Assembly: GCA_963811885.1 (NCBI GenBank)
Contig: CAWETB010000015.1
Coordinates: forward strand, 744,001 to 808,000
From: Gaiellasilicea sp963811885
GTDB taxonomy: Bacteria; Actinomycetota; Thermoleophilia; Gaiellales; Gaiellaceae
Reading direction: 5' to 3'
Length of the DNA: 64,000 bases
Made by a program: the position numbers and the translations under genes. This document shows positions 12,722 through 21,923 of this stretch, piece by piece. Position 1 is the first letter of the stretch, and every line of letters starts with the position of its first letter. The notes beneath the pieces were generated by a model, which was given only the letters and a program-made list of their open reading frames with translations, searched no databases and was not told the DNA's origin.

Positions 12722-14008
12722 TCAGGGCCTCGGCTCGCCCTTGCCGTTGGCGAAGCCGGACTGCGGCGCCGACTCGTACGGGAAGGACGCGAGGTTCGGG
12801 ACGTCGCCGCTGTTGACGCCGTCGCCGAGCTCGACCTTGTTCCCCTTCAGGAAGCCGGCCATCACGCGCTCGGCTGCGTCGACGACGTCGTCGCCGAGCC
12901 GGCGGCCGTTCGGGAAGCCGCCGTTGTCGCCGCCGATGACGCCGAGACGGTTGATCTTGCCCGCCGGGGTCACCGGGATCGAGTAGTTGAGCCGCAACAT
13001 GTCGGCGACGGTGTCACCGGTGAAGTTGAGGCCCTTGACGCCCGTGCCGAACACGGCGACGAGGTCGTCGCGGTTCGTCGTCGGCGCGTTCACCTTGTAG
13101 AGGTCGTTCATCAGCTTCGCCAGGATCGGCGTCACCACGGGGCCGGCGTACTGCTTGTCGTTCACCGGCGTCGAGCGGTTCCACTGGTCCTTGAACGCCG
13201 TCGGGACGACGACCTCGTTGACGAGCGGGTTGCCGAGCCGCGACACCTGCGTCCAGCCGCGCCGGAGCTTGCCGCCCACGGTCACGTTCTGCCGCTCGGT
13301 CGACGCCCAGACGCCGATCGTCGAGTTCTTCGCCTTCAGGTCGGCGATCGGGATCTGCAGCGCGATCGCGTGGACGCCGTAGCCGGCGAAGAAGTCCTTG
13401 CCGCCGCCGTTCGCACCCGTTCCCTTGCGGAAGGCGAGCAGGTCGAAGACCGCGCCGATGTCGCCGAAGAACGCGTCGTCGCGCTGGCCGGCGAAGATCG
13501 AGACGCCGTCCTTCTCGACGATCGACTTCGAGACGAGGCTCGGGTAGTTCGGGGTCGAGCGCGGGCCGATGTTGTTCGGCGGCGTCTTGCCCTTCGCGAA
13601 CAGCTTCTTGTTGCGCCACATCGACCAGCTCTGGACCGTGTTGCCGAGGAACGCCGGCCCGGCCGTGCGGCCGAAGCGGAACTCGTAGACGATGTCCGGC
13701 CGCGCGTCGCCCGTCCGGTCGATGTTGATCTTGTACTTCGCGGACGGCGAGAACGTGTAGTAGTTCGGGCCTGCCGCCGGATCCTCACCGGGGATCCAGT
13801 TGGAGACGATCGTGACCGTGCTCGGCTTGTCCGGGCTCCGGAACGCGTACAGGTCGGTGTTGTCGGCGCTCGGATCCTCCGAGATCAGCGGCGCCTCGCG
13901 GTGACTGGAGGCGGTGCCGGCGCTCGGGCCGGAGCCGACGACCGCAGCGCCGAGCGCTGTGATCGTGACTGCTCCGAGAGCGGCGGCCGCCAGTGCTGCC
14001 TTCTTCAT
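12722..14008 (-). CDS. DUF4331 secreted protein B
   Basis: A 428-residue exported protein with an intact signal peptide (MKKAALAAAALGAVTITALG) followed by the DUF4331 domain. The mature N-terminus ASSHREAPLISEDPSADNTD is nearly identical to that of protein A, and QVSRLGNPLVNEVVVP and FPNGRRLGDDVVDAAERV are also shared. It is about 80 residues shorter than A, lacking several insertions and the Cys-containing C-terminal region. The ATG at 14008 is chosen because it begins the signal peptide; a GTG lies three codons upstream. It is divergent from the ECF sigma gene, which may control it. Confidence 0.85.
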   Translation of the reverse strand: MKKAALAAAALGAVTITALGAAVVGSGPSAGTASSHREAPLISEDPSADNTDLYAFRSPDKPSTVTIVSNWIPGEDPAAGPNYYTFSPSAKYKINIDRTGDARPDIVYEFRFGRTAGPAFLGNTVQSWSMWRNKKLFAKGKTPPNNIGPRSTPNYPSLVSKSIVEKDGVSIFAGQRDDAFFGDIGAVFDLLAFRKGTGANGGGKDFFAGYGVHAIALQIPIADLKAKNSTIGVWASTERQNVTVGGKLRRGWTQVSRLGNPLVNEVVVPTAFKDQWNRSTPVNDKQYAGPVVTPILAKLMNDLYKVNAPTTNRDDLVAVFGTGVKGLNFTGDTVADMLRLNYSIPVTPAGKINRLGVIGGDNGGFPNGRRLGDDVVDAAERVMAGFLKGNKVELGDGVNSGDVPNLASFPYESAPQSGFANGKGEPRP

Positions 14009-14064
14009 TGATCCCACACTCCTGTTCGGTGTTCGTGGACGGCCCTGCTTCGGCGGAGTGCGGC

Positions 14065-14076
14065 AACCGGTTCGAT
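14065..14076 (-). promoter_or_regulatory. Motif ATCGAACCGG upstream of DUF4331 B
   Basis: On the minus strand ATCGAACCGGTT ends 57 bases before the DUF4331 B start, matching the copy in front of DUF4331 A. It lies in the 141-base region shared with the divergent ECF sigma gene, which contains a further GCGAACCG on the plus strand (about 14088-14095). It is a candidate target for that sigma factor. Confidence 0.4.
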
Positions 14077-14149
14077 CGAGATTTCGGGCGAACCGAATCC
14101 GGCCGGCGGTCGAACTGGAGGTGTGCTCGCTGTAGCGTCAACCGTGCCC

Positions 14150-14734
14150 ATGCGCAGTCGCGACCTCGCTCACCTCTCCGACGAGGCGCTCGTCGCGCTC
14201 GTCGCGAGGTCGGACGAATCGGCGCTCGCGGAGCTCTACGACCGGGTCGGCGGCACCGCCTACGGCCTCGCCTACCGCGTCCTCCGCGACGAGGCGCTGG
14301 CCGAGGACGCCGTCCAGGAGGCCTTCCTCGGGCTCTGGCGCGGGGCGGGATCGTTCATCCCGGAGCGCGCGAAGGCGTCGACCTGGATCCTGACGCTCGT
14401 CCACCGGCGCGCCGTCGATCTGGTCCGGCGCGAGCAGCGCCGCCGCGCCGAGCCGATCGAGGGCGCCCCGGAGCCGGCAGTCGGCTCGGCCGAGGAGGCA
14501 GCGTGGCTCCGGCTCGACCGCGAGCGCGTTCAGGATGCGCTCGCGCAGCTGCCCGACCAGCAGCGCGAGGCGATCGAGCTCGCGTACTACGGCGGCTACA
14601 CCCAGTCGGAGCTCGCCGAGCGGCTGGGCCAGCCGCTCGGCACGATCAAGAGCCGTATGTTCTCGGGCTTGACGCGCCTGCGCGAGCTCCTCGACGAAGG
14701 GACTGAGAGGACCGGATGGACCTACACGACCTGA
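14150..14734 (+). CDS. ECF sigma factor
   Basis: A 194-residue RNA polymerase sigma factor of the extracytoplasmic function group. Region 2 is seen in LAELYDRVGGTAYGLAYRVLRDEALAEDAVQEAFLGLWR, with the usual DEALAEDAVQEAF core. Region 4 is seen in LPDQQREAIELAYYGGYTQSELAERLGQPLGTIKSRM, a helix-turn-helix. The gene overlaps the following anti-sigma gene by 19 bases, typical of a sigma/anti-sigma pair. The first ATG that keeps all of region 2 was chosen. Likely targets are the divergent DUF4331 genes and itself. Confidence 0.9.
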   Translation: MRSRDLAHLSDEALVALVARSDESALAELYDRVGGTAYGLAYRVLRDEALAEDAVQEAFLGLWRGAGSFIPERAKASTWILTLVHRRAVDLVRREQRRRAEPIEGAPEPAVGSAEEAAWLRLDRERVQDALAQLPDQQREAIELAYYGGYTQSELAERLGQPLGTIKSRMFSGLTRLRELLDEGTERTGWTYTT

Positions 14735-15381
14735 CCGCGGGCTACGCGCTCGACGCGCTCGACCCCGACGAGCGCGCCCGCTACGAGGAGCACCTCGCGT
14801 CGTGCGAGACCTGTCGCGCGGAGCTGCAGGAGTTCTGGCAGGTCGCCGGTGCGCTCGGCCGGGCGGCCGGTGGCCCGACGCCGCCCGCGTCGCTCCGCGA
14901 CCGGATCCTCGAGCAGGCCCGGGACGAGCGGCCGAACGTCGTGCCGCTCCGCCGTCGCATCGCGGCGCCGGTCCTCGCATCGGCCGCGGCGATTGCGGCC
15001 CTGGTCGCCGTCGCACTCGGTGTCTGGTCGCTCGGGCTCTCGAACGACCTCGACGACGCGAACAGCGTCCTCGCCGTGCTCAGCGATCCCAACGCGCGCG
15101 TCCACCCGACGGCCGACGGCGAGGCCAACCTCGTCGTCACCCCGACCGGCCGAGCCGCACTCGTCGTGAAGATGCTGGCCCCGGCGCCGGCAGGCAAGGA
15201 CTACGAGATCTGGGTCTTCGAGAACGGCGTCCCGAAGAGTGCAGGCCTCTTCGAGCGGCCGGGCGCGACGATGCTGTCGCGGAAGGTCGAGCCCGGGCAG
15301 ACCGTGGCGGTCACGCTCGAGCCCGACGGCGGCGTCGACGCGCCGACGAGCGACCCGCTCTTCACGGCCGTCTCGGCGTAA
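14716..15381 (+). CDS. RskA-type anti-sigma factor
   Basis: A 221-residue membrane protein. The N-terminal cytoplasmic part carries a zinc anti-sigma motif, H26-x3-C30-x2-C33 (HLASCETC). One membrane segment follows at about 83-105, then an extracytoplasmic RskA-like domain (KMLAPAPAGKDYEIWVFENGVPKSAGLF). The overlap with the sigma gene makes it the probable partner that holds the sigma factor inactive until a signal outside the membrane triggers proteolysis. The C-terminal Anti-sigma-K domain often occurs in actinobacteria. Confidence 0.87.
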   Translation: MDLHDLTAGYALDALDPDERARYEEHLASCETCRAELQEFWQVAGALGRAAGGPTPPASLRDRILEQARDERPNVVPLRRRIAAPVLASAAAIAALVAVALGVWSLGLSNDLDDANSVLAVLSDPNARVHPTADGEANLVVTPTGRAALVVKMLAPAPAGKDYEIWVFENGVPKSAGLFERPGATMLSRKVEPGQTVAVTLEPDGGVDAPTSDPLFTAVSA

Positions 15382-15439
15382 CGAATCCGTCACGAAGCCG
15401 TGGCGGTTGCGTTCCGACGCGCTCCGTAGAGTGGGCCGG

Positions 15440-17407
15440 GTGAGCGAGCTCAAGCCCGCACTGACACGCCTGTTCGGGTTCGCCGACTTCCGCCCCGGCC
15501 AGGAGCAGGTCGTCCGCGCCGCGGTCGACGGCCGCGACACGCTCGCGCTGATGCCGACCGGGTCGGGGAAGTCGCTCACCTACCAGCTCGCGGCGATGCT
15601 CCGCCCCACGCCGACGCTCGTCCTCTCACCGCTGATCGCGCTGATGAAGGACCAGGTCGACAAGCTGCCGCCGGAGGTCGCGGCGCAGGCGACGCTGATC
15701 AACTCGTCGCTCGACCCGGACGAGGCGGCCTCCCGGCTGCGTGGGGCGGCCGAGGGCCGCTACCGGCTCCTCTACGTCGCCCCGGAGCGGCTCCGCCAGC
15801 GGCACTTCCTCGACGCGATCGCGGGGATCGACATCGGCCTCGTCGTGATCGACGAGGTGCACTGCGTCAGCATGTGGGGCCACGACTTCCGGCCGGACTA
15901 CCTCTTCATCCGCCGCGCTCTCGACGCGCTCGGCCGGCCCGCGATCCTCGGCATGACCGCCACGGCGACCCCGGCCACGGAGCGGGAGATCGCCGCCGCG
16001 CTCGGCAGGGAGCCCGAGGTCGTCCGCACGAGCGTCGTCCGGCCGAACCTGCGCTACGACGTCGAGATCGTCGACGGCGAGGAAGACCGGCTGCGCACGC
16101 TCGTCCGGCGGCTGCACGACCTTCGCGGCGCCTCCGCGATCGTCTACGCCCGCTCGCGACGCAGCTGCGAGACGCTGGCGCGCACGCTCCGCGTCCACGA
16201 TCTCGCCGCCGTCCACTATCACGCCGGCCTCGAGCCGCAGGAGCGCTCGGCCGCGCAGGAGGCCTTCATCGAGGGGCGGATCCAGACCGTCGTCGCGACC
16301 ACCGCGTTCGGCATGGGCATCGACAAGCCCGACATCCGGCTCGTCGCGCTCTACAACTATCCCGAGTCGCTCGAGAGCTACGTCCAGATGGTCGGCCGGG
16401 CCGGGCGCGACGGCCGCGCGTCGGACACGCTGCTGCTCGCGAGCCGCTCCGACGCGAGCCAGCTGCGCCGCTTCGCGCGCTCCGACATCCCCACCGTCGC
16501 CGACCTCCGCTCCGTCTACGCGCGGCTGCGCGGCCGGCGCGAGGTGCTGCCCGAGGAGCTGGGCGAAGAACCGGATCCGCGCGTCCTCGTCGGGATGCTG
16601 GAGCAGGTCGGGCTCGTCGAGCGCGGCTTCGACGCGGGCCGGGCGATGCAGATCGAGGTGCCCGACCCGCCCGCCGACTCGGCGGACCGGATCGACGGGC
16701 TCCTCGCCCGCTACGAGCGGGAGGCGCTGGCCCGGGCCGACCGGCTCGTCCGCTTCGCCGAGTCGCGCGTCTGCAGGCACCGGCAGGTCGCCGAGCACTT
16801 CGGCGAGACGCTCGCCGAGGACTGCGGCATGTGCGACGTCTGCTCGCCGCTCGCTGTCCCCGTCGACGCGCCCGTTGCGACGACGCCGCTGCCGGACGAC
16901 ATCGCCGGCGCGATCCACGGCGCCGTGCTCGAGCTGCGCTGGCCGCTCGGCCGCACGGGCCTGACGGCGATGCTGCGCGGCTCGATGAGCGCGCCCCGGT
17001 CGGCCCAGCGGTCACCGCACTTCGGGCTGCTCGCGGCGGCGAGCCAGGCCGACGTCAAGCGCTGGATCCAGCTGCTCGAGCTCGCCGGTGCGCTCGAGTC
17101 GTTCGAGAGCGACGACGGCTTCCGCCTGCTGCGGGCCGTGCCGGGCGCCGAGCTGCCGCGGATCGGCACGCCCGCGACAGCCGGTCCGGCCGACGAAGGC
17201 CTGTTCGAACGGCTGCGGGCGTGGCGGCTCGAGCGGGCACGCGAGGACGAGGTGCCGGCCTACGTCGTCCTGCACGACGCGACGCTGCGCGAGCTCGCGT
17301 CCGCAAAGCCCGCCAACGAGCGCGATCTGGCGGCGGTCAAGGGCTTCGGGCCGACCAAGCTCGAGCGCTACGGGGACGACGTCCTCGCCGTGATCGCGGC
17401 CGCCTGA
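15440..17407 (+). CDS. recQ: RecQ-family ATP-dependent DNA helicase
   Basis: About 655 residues, a 3'-5' helicase acting in recombination and repair. Domains in order: Walker A MPTGSGKS (38-45), Walker B IDEVHC, helicase C domain with VGRAGRDGR, the RecQ zinc-binding region with four Cys (CRHRQVAEHF...CGMCDVC), a winged-helix-like part and a C-terminal HRDC domain (ANERDLAAVKGFGPTKLERYG). The Walker B box reads DEVH rather than the usual DEAH. The GTG at 15440 is used; a GTG at 15431 is also possible. Typical RecQ length is about 610. Confidence 0.92.
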   Translation: MSELKPALTRLFGFADFRPGQEQVVRAAVDGRDTLALMPTGSGKSLTYQLAAMLRPTPTLVLSPLIALMKDQVDKLPPEVAAQATLINSSLDPDEAASRLRGAAEGRYRLLYVAPERLRQRHFLDAIAGIDIGLVVIDEVHCVSMWGHDFRPDYLFIRRALDALGRPAILGMTATATPATEREIAAALGREPEVVRTSVVRPNLRYDVEIVDGEEDRLRTLVRRLHDLRGASAIVYARSRRSCETLARTLRVHDLAAVHYHAGLEPQERSAAQEAFIEGRIQTVVATTAFGMGIDKPDIRLVALYNYPESLESYVQMVGRAGRDGRASDTLLLASRSDASQLRRFARSDIPTVADLRSVYARLRGRREVLPEELGEEPDPRVLVGMLEQVGLVERGFDAGRAMQIEVPDPPADSADRIDGLLARYEREALARADRLVRFAESRVCRHRQVAEHFGETLAEDCGMCDVCSPLAVPVDAPVATTPLPDDIAGAIHGAVLELRWPLGRTGLTAMLRGSMSAPRSAQRSPHFGLLAAASQADVKRWIQLLELAGALESFESDDGFRLLRAVPGAELPRIGTPATAGPADEGLFERLRAWRLERAREDEVPAYVVLHDATLRELASAKPANERDLAAVKGFGPTKLERYGDDVLAVIAAA

Positions 17408-17434
17408 GGCCGGATCGGGGCTACCATTGGCCCC

Positions 17435-19888
17435 TTGCGGCCGTTCAAGAACAAGTCCGCGCGTCCTCGTCGCCGCATCCGCAAGCTGCGTCTTCTCGCG
17501 CTCCTCACCGTCCTCTTCGTCGTCGGGTCGGTGTCGTTCAGCTTCGGCCTGATCCGCGCGGTCGCCGCCGAGATCGACGCCGGCAAGCTCGACCCGCAGA
17601 AGCAGCTCGACAACCAGGCGAACGGCTACATCTACGACAAGGACGGGAAGCGGGTCCTCGCGGTCCTCCGCGGCTCCGAGGCGCGCACGCTGATCCGCTA
17701 CGACCAGATCGCCGACCCGATGCGGCACGCGATCGTTGCGATCGAGGACCGCCGCTTCTGGGAGCACGACGGGGTCGACCTGCGCGGCATCGGCCGTGCC
17801 CTGATCGCGGACATCCGTCACAAGGCCGTCGTCGAGGGCGGCTCCACGATCACGCAGCAGTTCGTCAAGAACGCACTCGACCGCGACCAGAAGACGATCG
17901 CGCGCAAGGTGCGCGAGGCGGCGTACGCCTGGCAGCTCGAGCGTGACCCCGGCGGCTGGCCGAAGAAGAAGATCCTGCAGGAGTACCTGAACACGATCTA
18001 CTTCGGCAACGGCGCCTACGGCGTCCAGCAGGCCGCGCTCACCTACTTCCAGCACGGCGCCAAGGACCTGACGCTCCCCGAGGCGGCGCTGCTCGCCGGG
18101 ATTCCCGCCGATCCGACCCGGTACGACCCGGTCACCAACCCGAACGAGGCCCGGAAGCGGCGGCGGCTCGTCCTCCACGCGATGTTCGAGGAGTCGCAGA
18201 TCACCGAGCAGCAGCTCCGGCAGGCGAATGCGGCCAAGCTGCCCGATCCCGACAAGGTCCGGCTGCCCGGGACCGAGGGACCGGCCCAGCACTTCGTCAA
18301 CTACGTCAAGCAGCAGCTGATCGACGAGTACGGGCAGACGAAGGTGTTCGGGGGCGGCCTCCGGGTCCGGACGACGATCGACCTCGAGCTGCAGCAGACG
18401 GCACGCGACGCGATCTCGAAGTGGCTGACCAGGCCCGACGGCCCCTCGGCCGCGCTCGTCGCGATCGACCCGCGCGACGGCGCCGTCCGCGCCATGATCG
18501 GCGGCAACAACTACCGCAAGAGCCAGTTCAACCTGGCGGTGCAGGGCGTCCGCCAGCCGGGATCGTCGTTCAAGCCCTTCGTGCTCGCGACCGCGCTCCG
18601 CGAGGGCATCTCGCCCGCGACGCACTTCGAGTCGGCGCCGCAGTCGATCGACCTCGGCGACAAGGACTGGGTCGTCGGCAACTACGACGACATCTACTAC
18701 GGGAACATCGACGTGGAGAAGGCGACGATCGAGTCGGACAACTCCGTCTACGCGCAGCTGACGCAGCTGGTCGGGTCGAAGAAGGTGGCCGAGACGGCGA
18801 AGCGGCTCGGGATCCGGAGCAAGCTCGACGGGTACTACGCGATCGGGCTCGGCGCGGAGGCGGTGACGCCGCTCGAGCTCGCCCGCTCGTACGCGACCCT
18901 CGCCCACGGCGGCCGGCGCGCGGACGGGGCGATCTTCGGCAACAAGCCGCGGGTGATCACGGAGGTGACGGAGGACGGGCGGAAGCAGCACAACACGCCC
19001 AAGGCGTTCAACGCGCTGACGGCGACCCAGGCCGGCGTCGTCAACTCGATCCTGCAGAAGGCCGTGCGCTACGGCACCGGCAAGCGCGCCTACATCCCCG
19101 GCCGGCCGATGGCCGGCAAGACCGGCACGACCGAGAACTACGGCGACGCCTGGTTCGTCGGCTACACGCCGCAGCTGGCCGTGGCGGTCTGGGTCGGGTA
19201 CCCGACGACACTGAAGCCGATGCTGACGGAGTTCCACGGCGATGCCGTCACCGGCGGCAGCTTCCCCGCCCTGATCTGGAAGTCGTTCATGGAGAAGGCG
19301 CTCAAGAACGAGCAGCCCGTCGGCTTCCCGGCGCCGGCAGTCCCGTACGTGGCGCCCAAGCTCGTCGTCCGCCGCGGCGACCGGCTGATGCTCGACAACG
19401 GTCTCTGCAAGACACGCCAGGAGGTCGTCTACTACGCCGGGACCGGCCCCACCAAGACCGCCAACTGCCTCGAGAACGAGGTCCAGGTGCCCGACGTGCG
19501 CAAGCTGACGCTCGCCGAGGCCGAGGCCCGCGTCGAGGCGCAGCCGCTGACGGCGAAGATGGTCTACAAGCCCGCCGGGCCGCTGCAGCGGCCCGGGATC
19601 GTCGTCGACCAGGAGCCGCGGCGCGGCTACCGGTCGTCGTACGACCGGATCATCCTGATCGTCACGAAGGCGACGCAGGGCGTGGTCCCGAATCTCGTCG
19701 GCCGCGACATCGCGGACGCACGAGTGCGGCTGAAGCGGCTCCAGCTCAAGCCGAAGATCACCTGGGTCGAAGCCGACAGCAGCGGCAAGGTGCTCGAGCA
19801 GAAGACGCGCGCGGGCCTGGCGGCGGCGCCGGGCGTCAAGGTCGAGCTGGTGGTCTCGCGGGCGCGCGCGACCGCAGCGGTCGGCTGA
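17435..19888 (+). CDS. Class A penicillin-binding protein with PASTA repeats
   Basis: An 817-residue bifunctional peptidoglycan synthase. A short basic cytoplasmic tail and one membrane segment (about 18-42) are followed by a glycosyltransferase domain with catalytic Glu in IEDRRFWEHDG (E104) and GGSTITQQFVKN. The transpeptidase domain has SSFK (S377 nucleophile), SDN (ESDNSVY) and KTGT (AGKTGTTENYG). The C-terminus carries two PASTA-like repeats (QVPDVRKLTLAEAEARV; GVVPNLVGRDIADARV). The start is TTG at 17435, 27 bases after recQ. Its end overlaps the convergent glycosylase gene by about 50 bases. Confidence 0.92.
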   Translation: MRPFKNKSARPRRRIRKLRLLALLTVLFVVGSVSFSFGLIRAVAAEIDAGKLDPQKQLDNQANGYIYDKDGKRVLAVLRGSEARTLIRYDQIADPMRHAIVAIEDRRFWEHDGVDLRGIGRALIADIRHKAVVEGGSTITQQFVKNALDRDQKTIARKVREAAYAWQLERDPGGWPKKKILQEYLNTIYFGNGAYGVQQAALTYFQHGAKDLTLPEAALLAGIPADPTRYDPVTNPNEARKRRRLVLHAMFEESQITEQQLRQANAAKLPDPDKVRLPGTEGPAQHFVNYVKQQLIDEYGQTKVFGGGLRVRTTIDLELQQTARDAISKWLTRPDGPSAALVAIDPRDGAVRAMIGGNNYRKSQFNLAVQGVRQPGSSFKPFVLATALREGISPATHFESAPQSIDLGDKDWVVGNYDDIYYGNIDVEKATIESDNSVYAQLTQLVGSKKVAETAKRLGIRSKLDGYYAIGLGAEAVTPLELARSYATLAHGGRRADGAIFGNKPRVITEVTEDGRKQHNTPKAFNALTATQAGVVNSILQKAVRYGTGKRAYIPGRPMAGKTGTTENYGDAWFVGYTPQLAVAVWVGYPTTLKPMLTEFHGDAVTGGSFPALIWKSFMEKALKNEQPVGFPAPAVPYVAPKLVVRRGDRLMLDNGLCKTRQEVVYYAGTGPTKTANCLENEVQVPDVRKLTLAEAEARVEAQPLTAKMVYKPAGPLQRPGIVVDQEPRRGYRSSYDRIILIVTKATQGVVPNLVGRDIADARVRLKRLQLKPKITWVEADSSGKVLEQKTRAGLAAAPGVKVELVVSRARATAAVG

Positions 19889-20430
19889 GCCAGCGCGATC
19901 CCGCCTCCGCGTAGCGCCACGGCCGCTCGGTCGCGACGCTGATCCCGATTCGCTCGCCGGCGACGACGTCCGGCGGCTCCGTCGGCGCGACGAGCTCGAA
20001 CGGCGGCGCATCGAGCGGAAGGCCGTCGTGCTCGCGCGTGACGCCGAGCGCCTCGCAGAGGCGCCCAGGCCCGGCGGCGAGCAGACGGTCGTCGTCGCGG
20101 CCGCGCCGCACGCGCATCAGCTCGAGCTGATGCGGTCGGCTCGAGAGCCCGGATCAGCACCGCTGCGGCGCTCCCTGCGTCCTCGCAGACGAGGTTCAGG
20201 CACCAGTGGATCCCGTAGGAGCGGTAGACGTAGGCGTGGCCGGGCGGGCCGAACATCGACGCGGTCCGCGGCGTGCGCCCGCGATAGCCGTGGGCCGCCG
20301 GATCCTCGGAGTCGTAGGCCTCGACCTCGACGATGCGGCCGCCGACACCGTCGACGAGGAGCGTCGCGCCGATCACGTCGGGCGCGACCTCGTGGACGCT
20401 ACGGGCGAAGAACTGGCGCTGGAGCTTCAG
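19836..20430 (-). CDS. 3-methyladenine DNA glycosylase (AAG/Mpg), frameshifted
   Basis: A base-excision repair glycosylase. Family motifs are FFARSVHEVAPDVIGATLLV, IVEVEAYDSEDPAAHGYRGRTPRTASMF and GHAYVYRSYGIHWCLNLV. Near 20120-20135 the frame breaks. The protein continues in another frame as HQLELMRVRRGRDDDRLLAAGPGRLCEALGV, the conserved segment that normally follows IRALEP, and one extra G explains it. No ATG, GTG or TTG lies before FFARS; the likely start is CTG at 20430, overlapping the upstream TGA as CTGA. Restored length is about 197 residues. Confidence 0.75.
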
Positions 20431-20774
20431 AACAGCTGCGACTCGGCGGGCTTGCTGGACGACTCGAGCAGCTTGCGGGCGCGACGGCCGAGATCGGCGA
20501 GGTCGACGCGGCCGCTGGCGGCGTCGTCCGCCAGACGCTCGGCGAGCGCGAGCGCCTCGTCGAGCAGCGGCGAGCCCGCCGCCGCCTCCTGCCCCATGTC
20601 GTGCAGGATCGTCCGCTCGGTGCGCGAGGCGACGATCGGATCGGCGACGCCCTCGACCCACACGAGCGTCCGCTGTCCGCCACCGCGGCTGTCACCGGTG
20701 ATCGGCTGGAGCGCGTAGATCCGGTCGGCGCGCGCGTACTTGCCGAAGCCGAGGAAGACCATCCGCCCGTCCAT
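20427..20774 (-). CDS. RemA/DUF370-like small protein
   Basis: A 115-residue protein. The N-terminal half (VFLGFGKYARADRIYALQPI and RTLVWVEGVADPIVASRTERTIL) resembles DUF370/RemA proteins, small DNA-binding regulators first known from Bacillus biofilm control. The IGFGN...RIIAI and RRTR..I pattern aligns well by eye. It is longer than a usual RemA (about 85-90), with an extra helical, charged C-terminus. It precedes the DNA glycosylase and follows the DegT aminotransferase. Assignment is by visual pattern only. Confidence 0.45.
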   Translation of the reverse strand: MDGRMVFLGFGKYARADRIYALQPITGDSRGGGQRTLVWVEGVADPIVASRTERTILHDMGQEAAAGSPLLDEALALAERLADDAASGRVDLADLGRRARKLLESSSKPAESQLF

Positions 20775-20801
20775 GCGGCGATTATCTCAGCCGCTGTCGG
20801 C

Positions 20802-21923
20802 TCAGCGCAGTGCGCCGGCGAGCGCCTCGGCGACCCGCTCCTGGTCCTGCGGCTCGATCGCCGTGAAGAACGGGAGCGCCAGCGTCCGCTGGGAGAGGTC
20901 CTCCGAGACGGGGCAGAGCCCCTCGCGGAAGCCGTAGCGCTCGCGCATGTAGGCCTGGAGGTGGATCGACGGCAGGTAGCGGGACGACGCGATCCCCTGC
21001 CGCTCGAGCTCGGCGATCACGTGCTCGCGGTCGGTGCCGCGGGCGAGCGTGACGACGTAGACGAACCAGGAGCGGACGTGGTCGGCGTCATCGGCGAGCG
21101 GCACCTCGAGCCCGTCGACGCCGGCGAGCAGCTCGCCGTAGCGCGCTGCGGCGGCCTGCCGGAGCGAGAGGATCGTGTCGAGCTTCTCGACCTGGCCGAT
21201 CCCGAGCGCGGCCCGGATGTCGTCGATCCGGTAGTTGAAGCCGAGGCGCGCGTGGTCGAGCCAGCCGCCGCCGTCGGCGCGACCCTGGTTGCGGAGGCTG
21301 ACGAGCGAGCGCCAGGTCTCCTCGTCGTGCGTGGTGACGATCCCGCCCTCGCCGGTCGTCATCTGCTTGTTCGGATAGAAGGCGAAGACCGCGTCGACGC
21401 CGTGGGAACCGACCGTCTTCCCCCGGTACTCGGCGCCGAGCGCCTCGCACGCGTCCTGGATCAGCACGAGCCCGTGCTTCTCCGCCAGCTCGCGGAGCGG
21501 ATCGAGCTCGCAGGGGTAGCCGAAGATGTCGACCGCGACGATCCCCTTCGTCCGCGGCGTGATCGCGGCCTCGACAGCGGCCGGATCGAGGTTCATCGTC
21601 CGCTCGTCGACGTCGGCGAAGACCGGCGTCGCCCCTTCGTAGATGAAGCAGTTGGCGGAGGCGACGAACGAGTACGGCGACGTGATCACCTCGTCGCCCT
21701 CCCCCAGGCCGGCGATCACCGCGAGCAGGTGCAGCCCGCTCGTGCCGGAGGAGACGGCGGCCGCGTAGGGCGCACCGACCTTCTCCGCGAAGACCTGCTC
21801 GAAGCGCTCGATCGCCGGGCCGAGCGAAAGCCGCCCCGACCGGAGCACCTCGAGCACGAGCTCCTCGTCCCGCTCGTCCAGGTAGGGGGACGAGAGCGGG
21901 ATCTGCCTCGTGCTGACCGTCAC
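20802..21923 (-). CDS. DegT/DnrJ/EryC1 family PLP aminotransferase
   Basis: A 373-residue fold type I aminotransferase of the sugar-aminotransferase family. The N-terminal PLSSPYLDERDEELVLEVLRSG, AVSSGTSGLHLLAVIAG, LIQDACEALGAEYRGK and the PLP-lysine segment FAFYPNKQMTTGEGG are diagnostic. Relatives convert keto-sugars to amino-sugars for surface polysaccharides. The GTG start overlaps the ilvE stop as GTGA, so it is coupled to an amino-acid biosynthesis run. No other sugar-nucleotide gene is nearby, so the substrate is unknown. Confidence 0.88.
   Translation of the reverse strand: MTVSTRQIPLSSPYLDERDEELVLEVLRSGRLSLGPAIERFEQVFAEKVGAPYAAAVSSGTSGLHLLAVIAGLGEGDEVITSPYSFVASANCFIYEGATPVFADVDERTMNLDPAAVEAAITPRTKGIVAVDIFGYPCELDPLRELAEKHGLVLIQDACEALGAEYRGKTVGSHGVDAVFAFYPNKQMTTGEGGIVTTHDEETWRSLVSLRNQGRADGGGWLDHARLGFNYRIDDIRAALGIGQVEKLDTILSLRQAAAARYGELLAGVDGLEVPLADDADHVRSWFVYVVTLARGTDREHVIAELERQGIASSRYLPSIHLQAYMRERYGFREGLCPVSEDLSQRTLALPFFTAIEPQDQERVAEALAGALR

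Noticed and set aside
9715..12816. About 1,000-codon plus-strand frame opposite the TPR and DUF4331 genes
   Set aside because: The minus-strand DUF4331 and TPR proteins carry real motifs; this frame does not.
17012..20011. About 1,000-codon minus-strand frame opposite recQ and the PBP
   Set aside because: It is the mirror of two well-supported plus-strand genes and has no recognisable motif.
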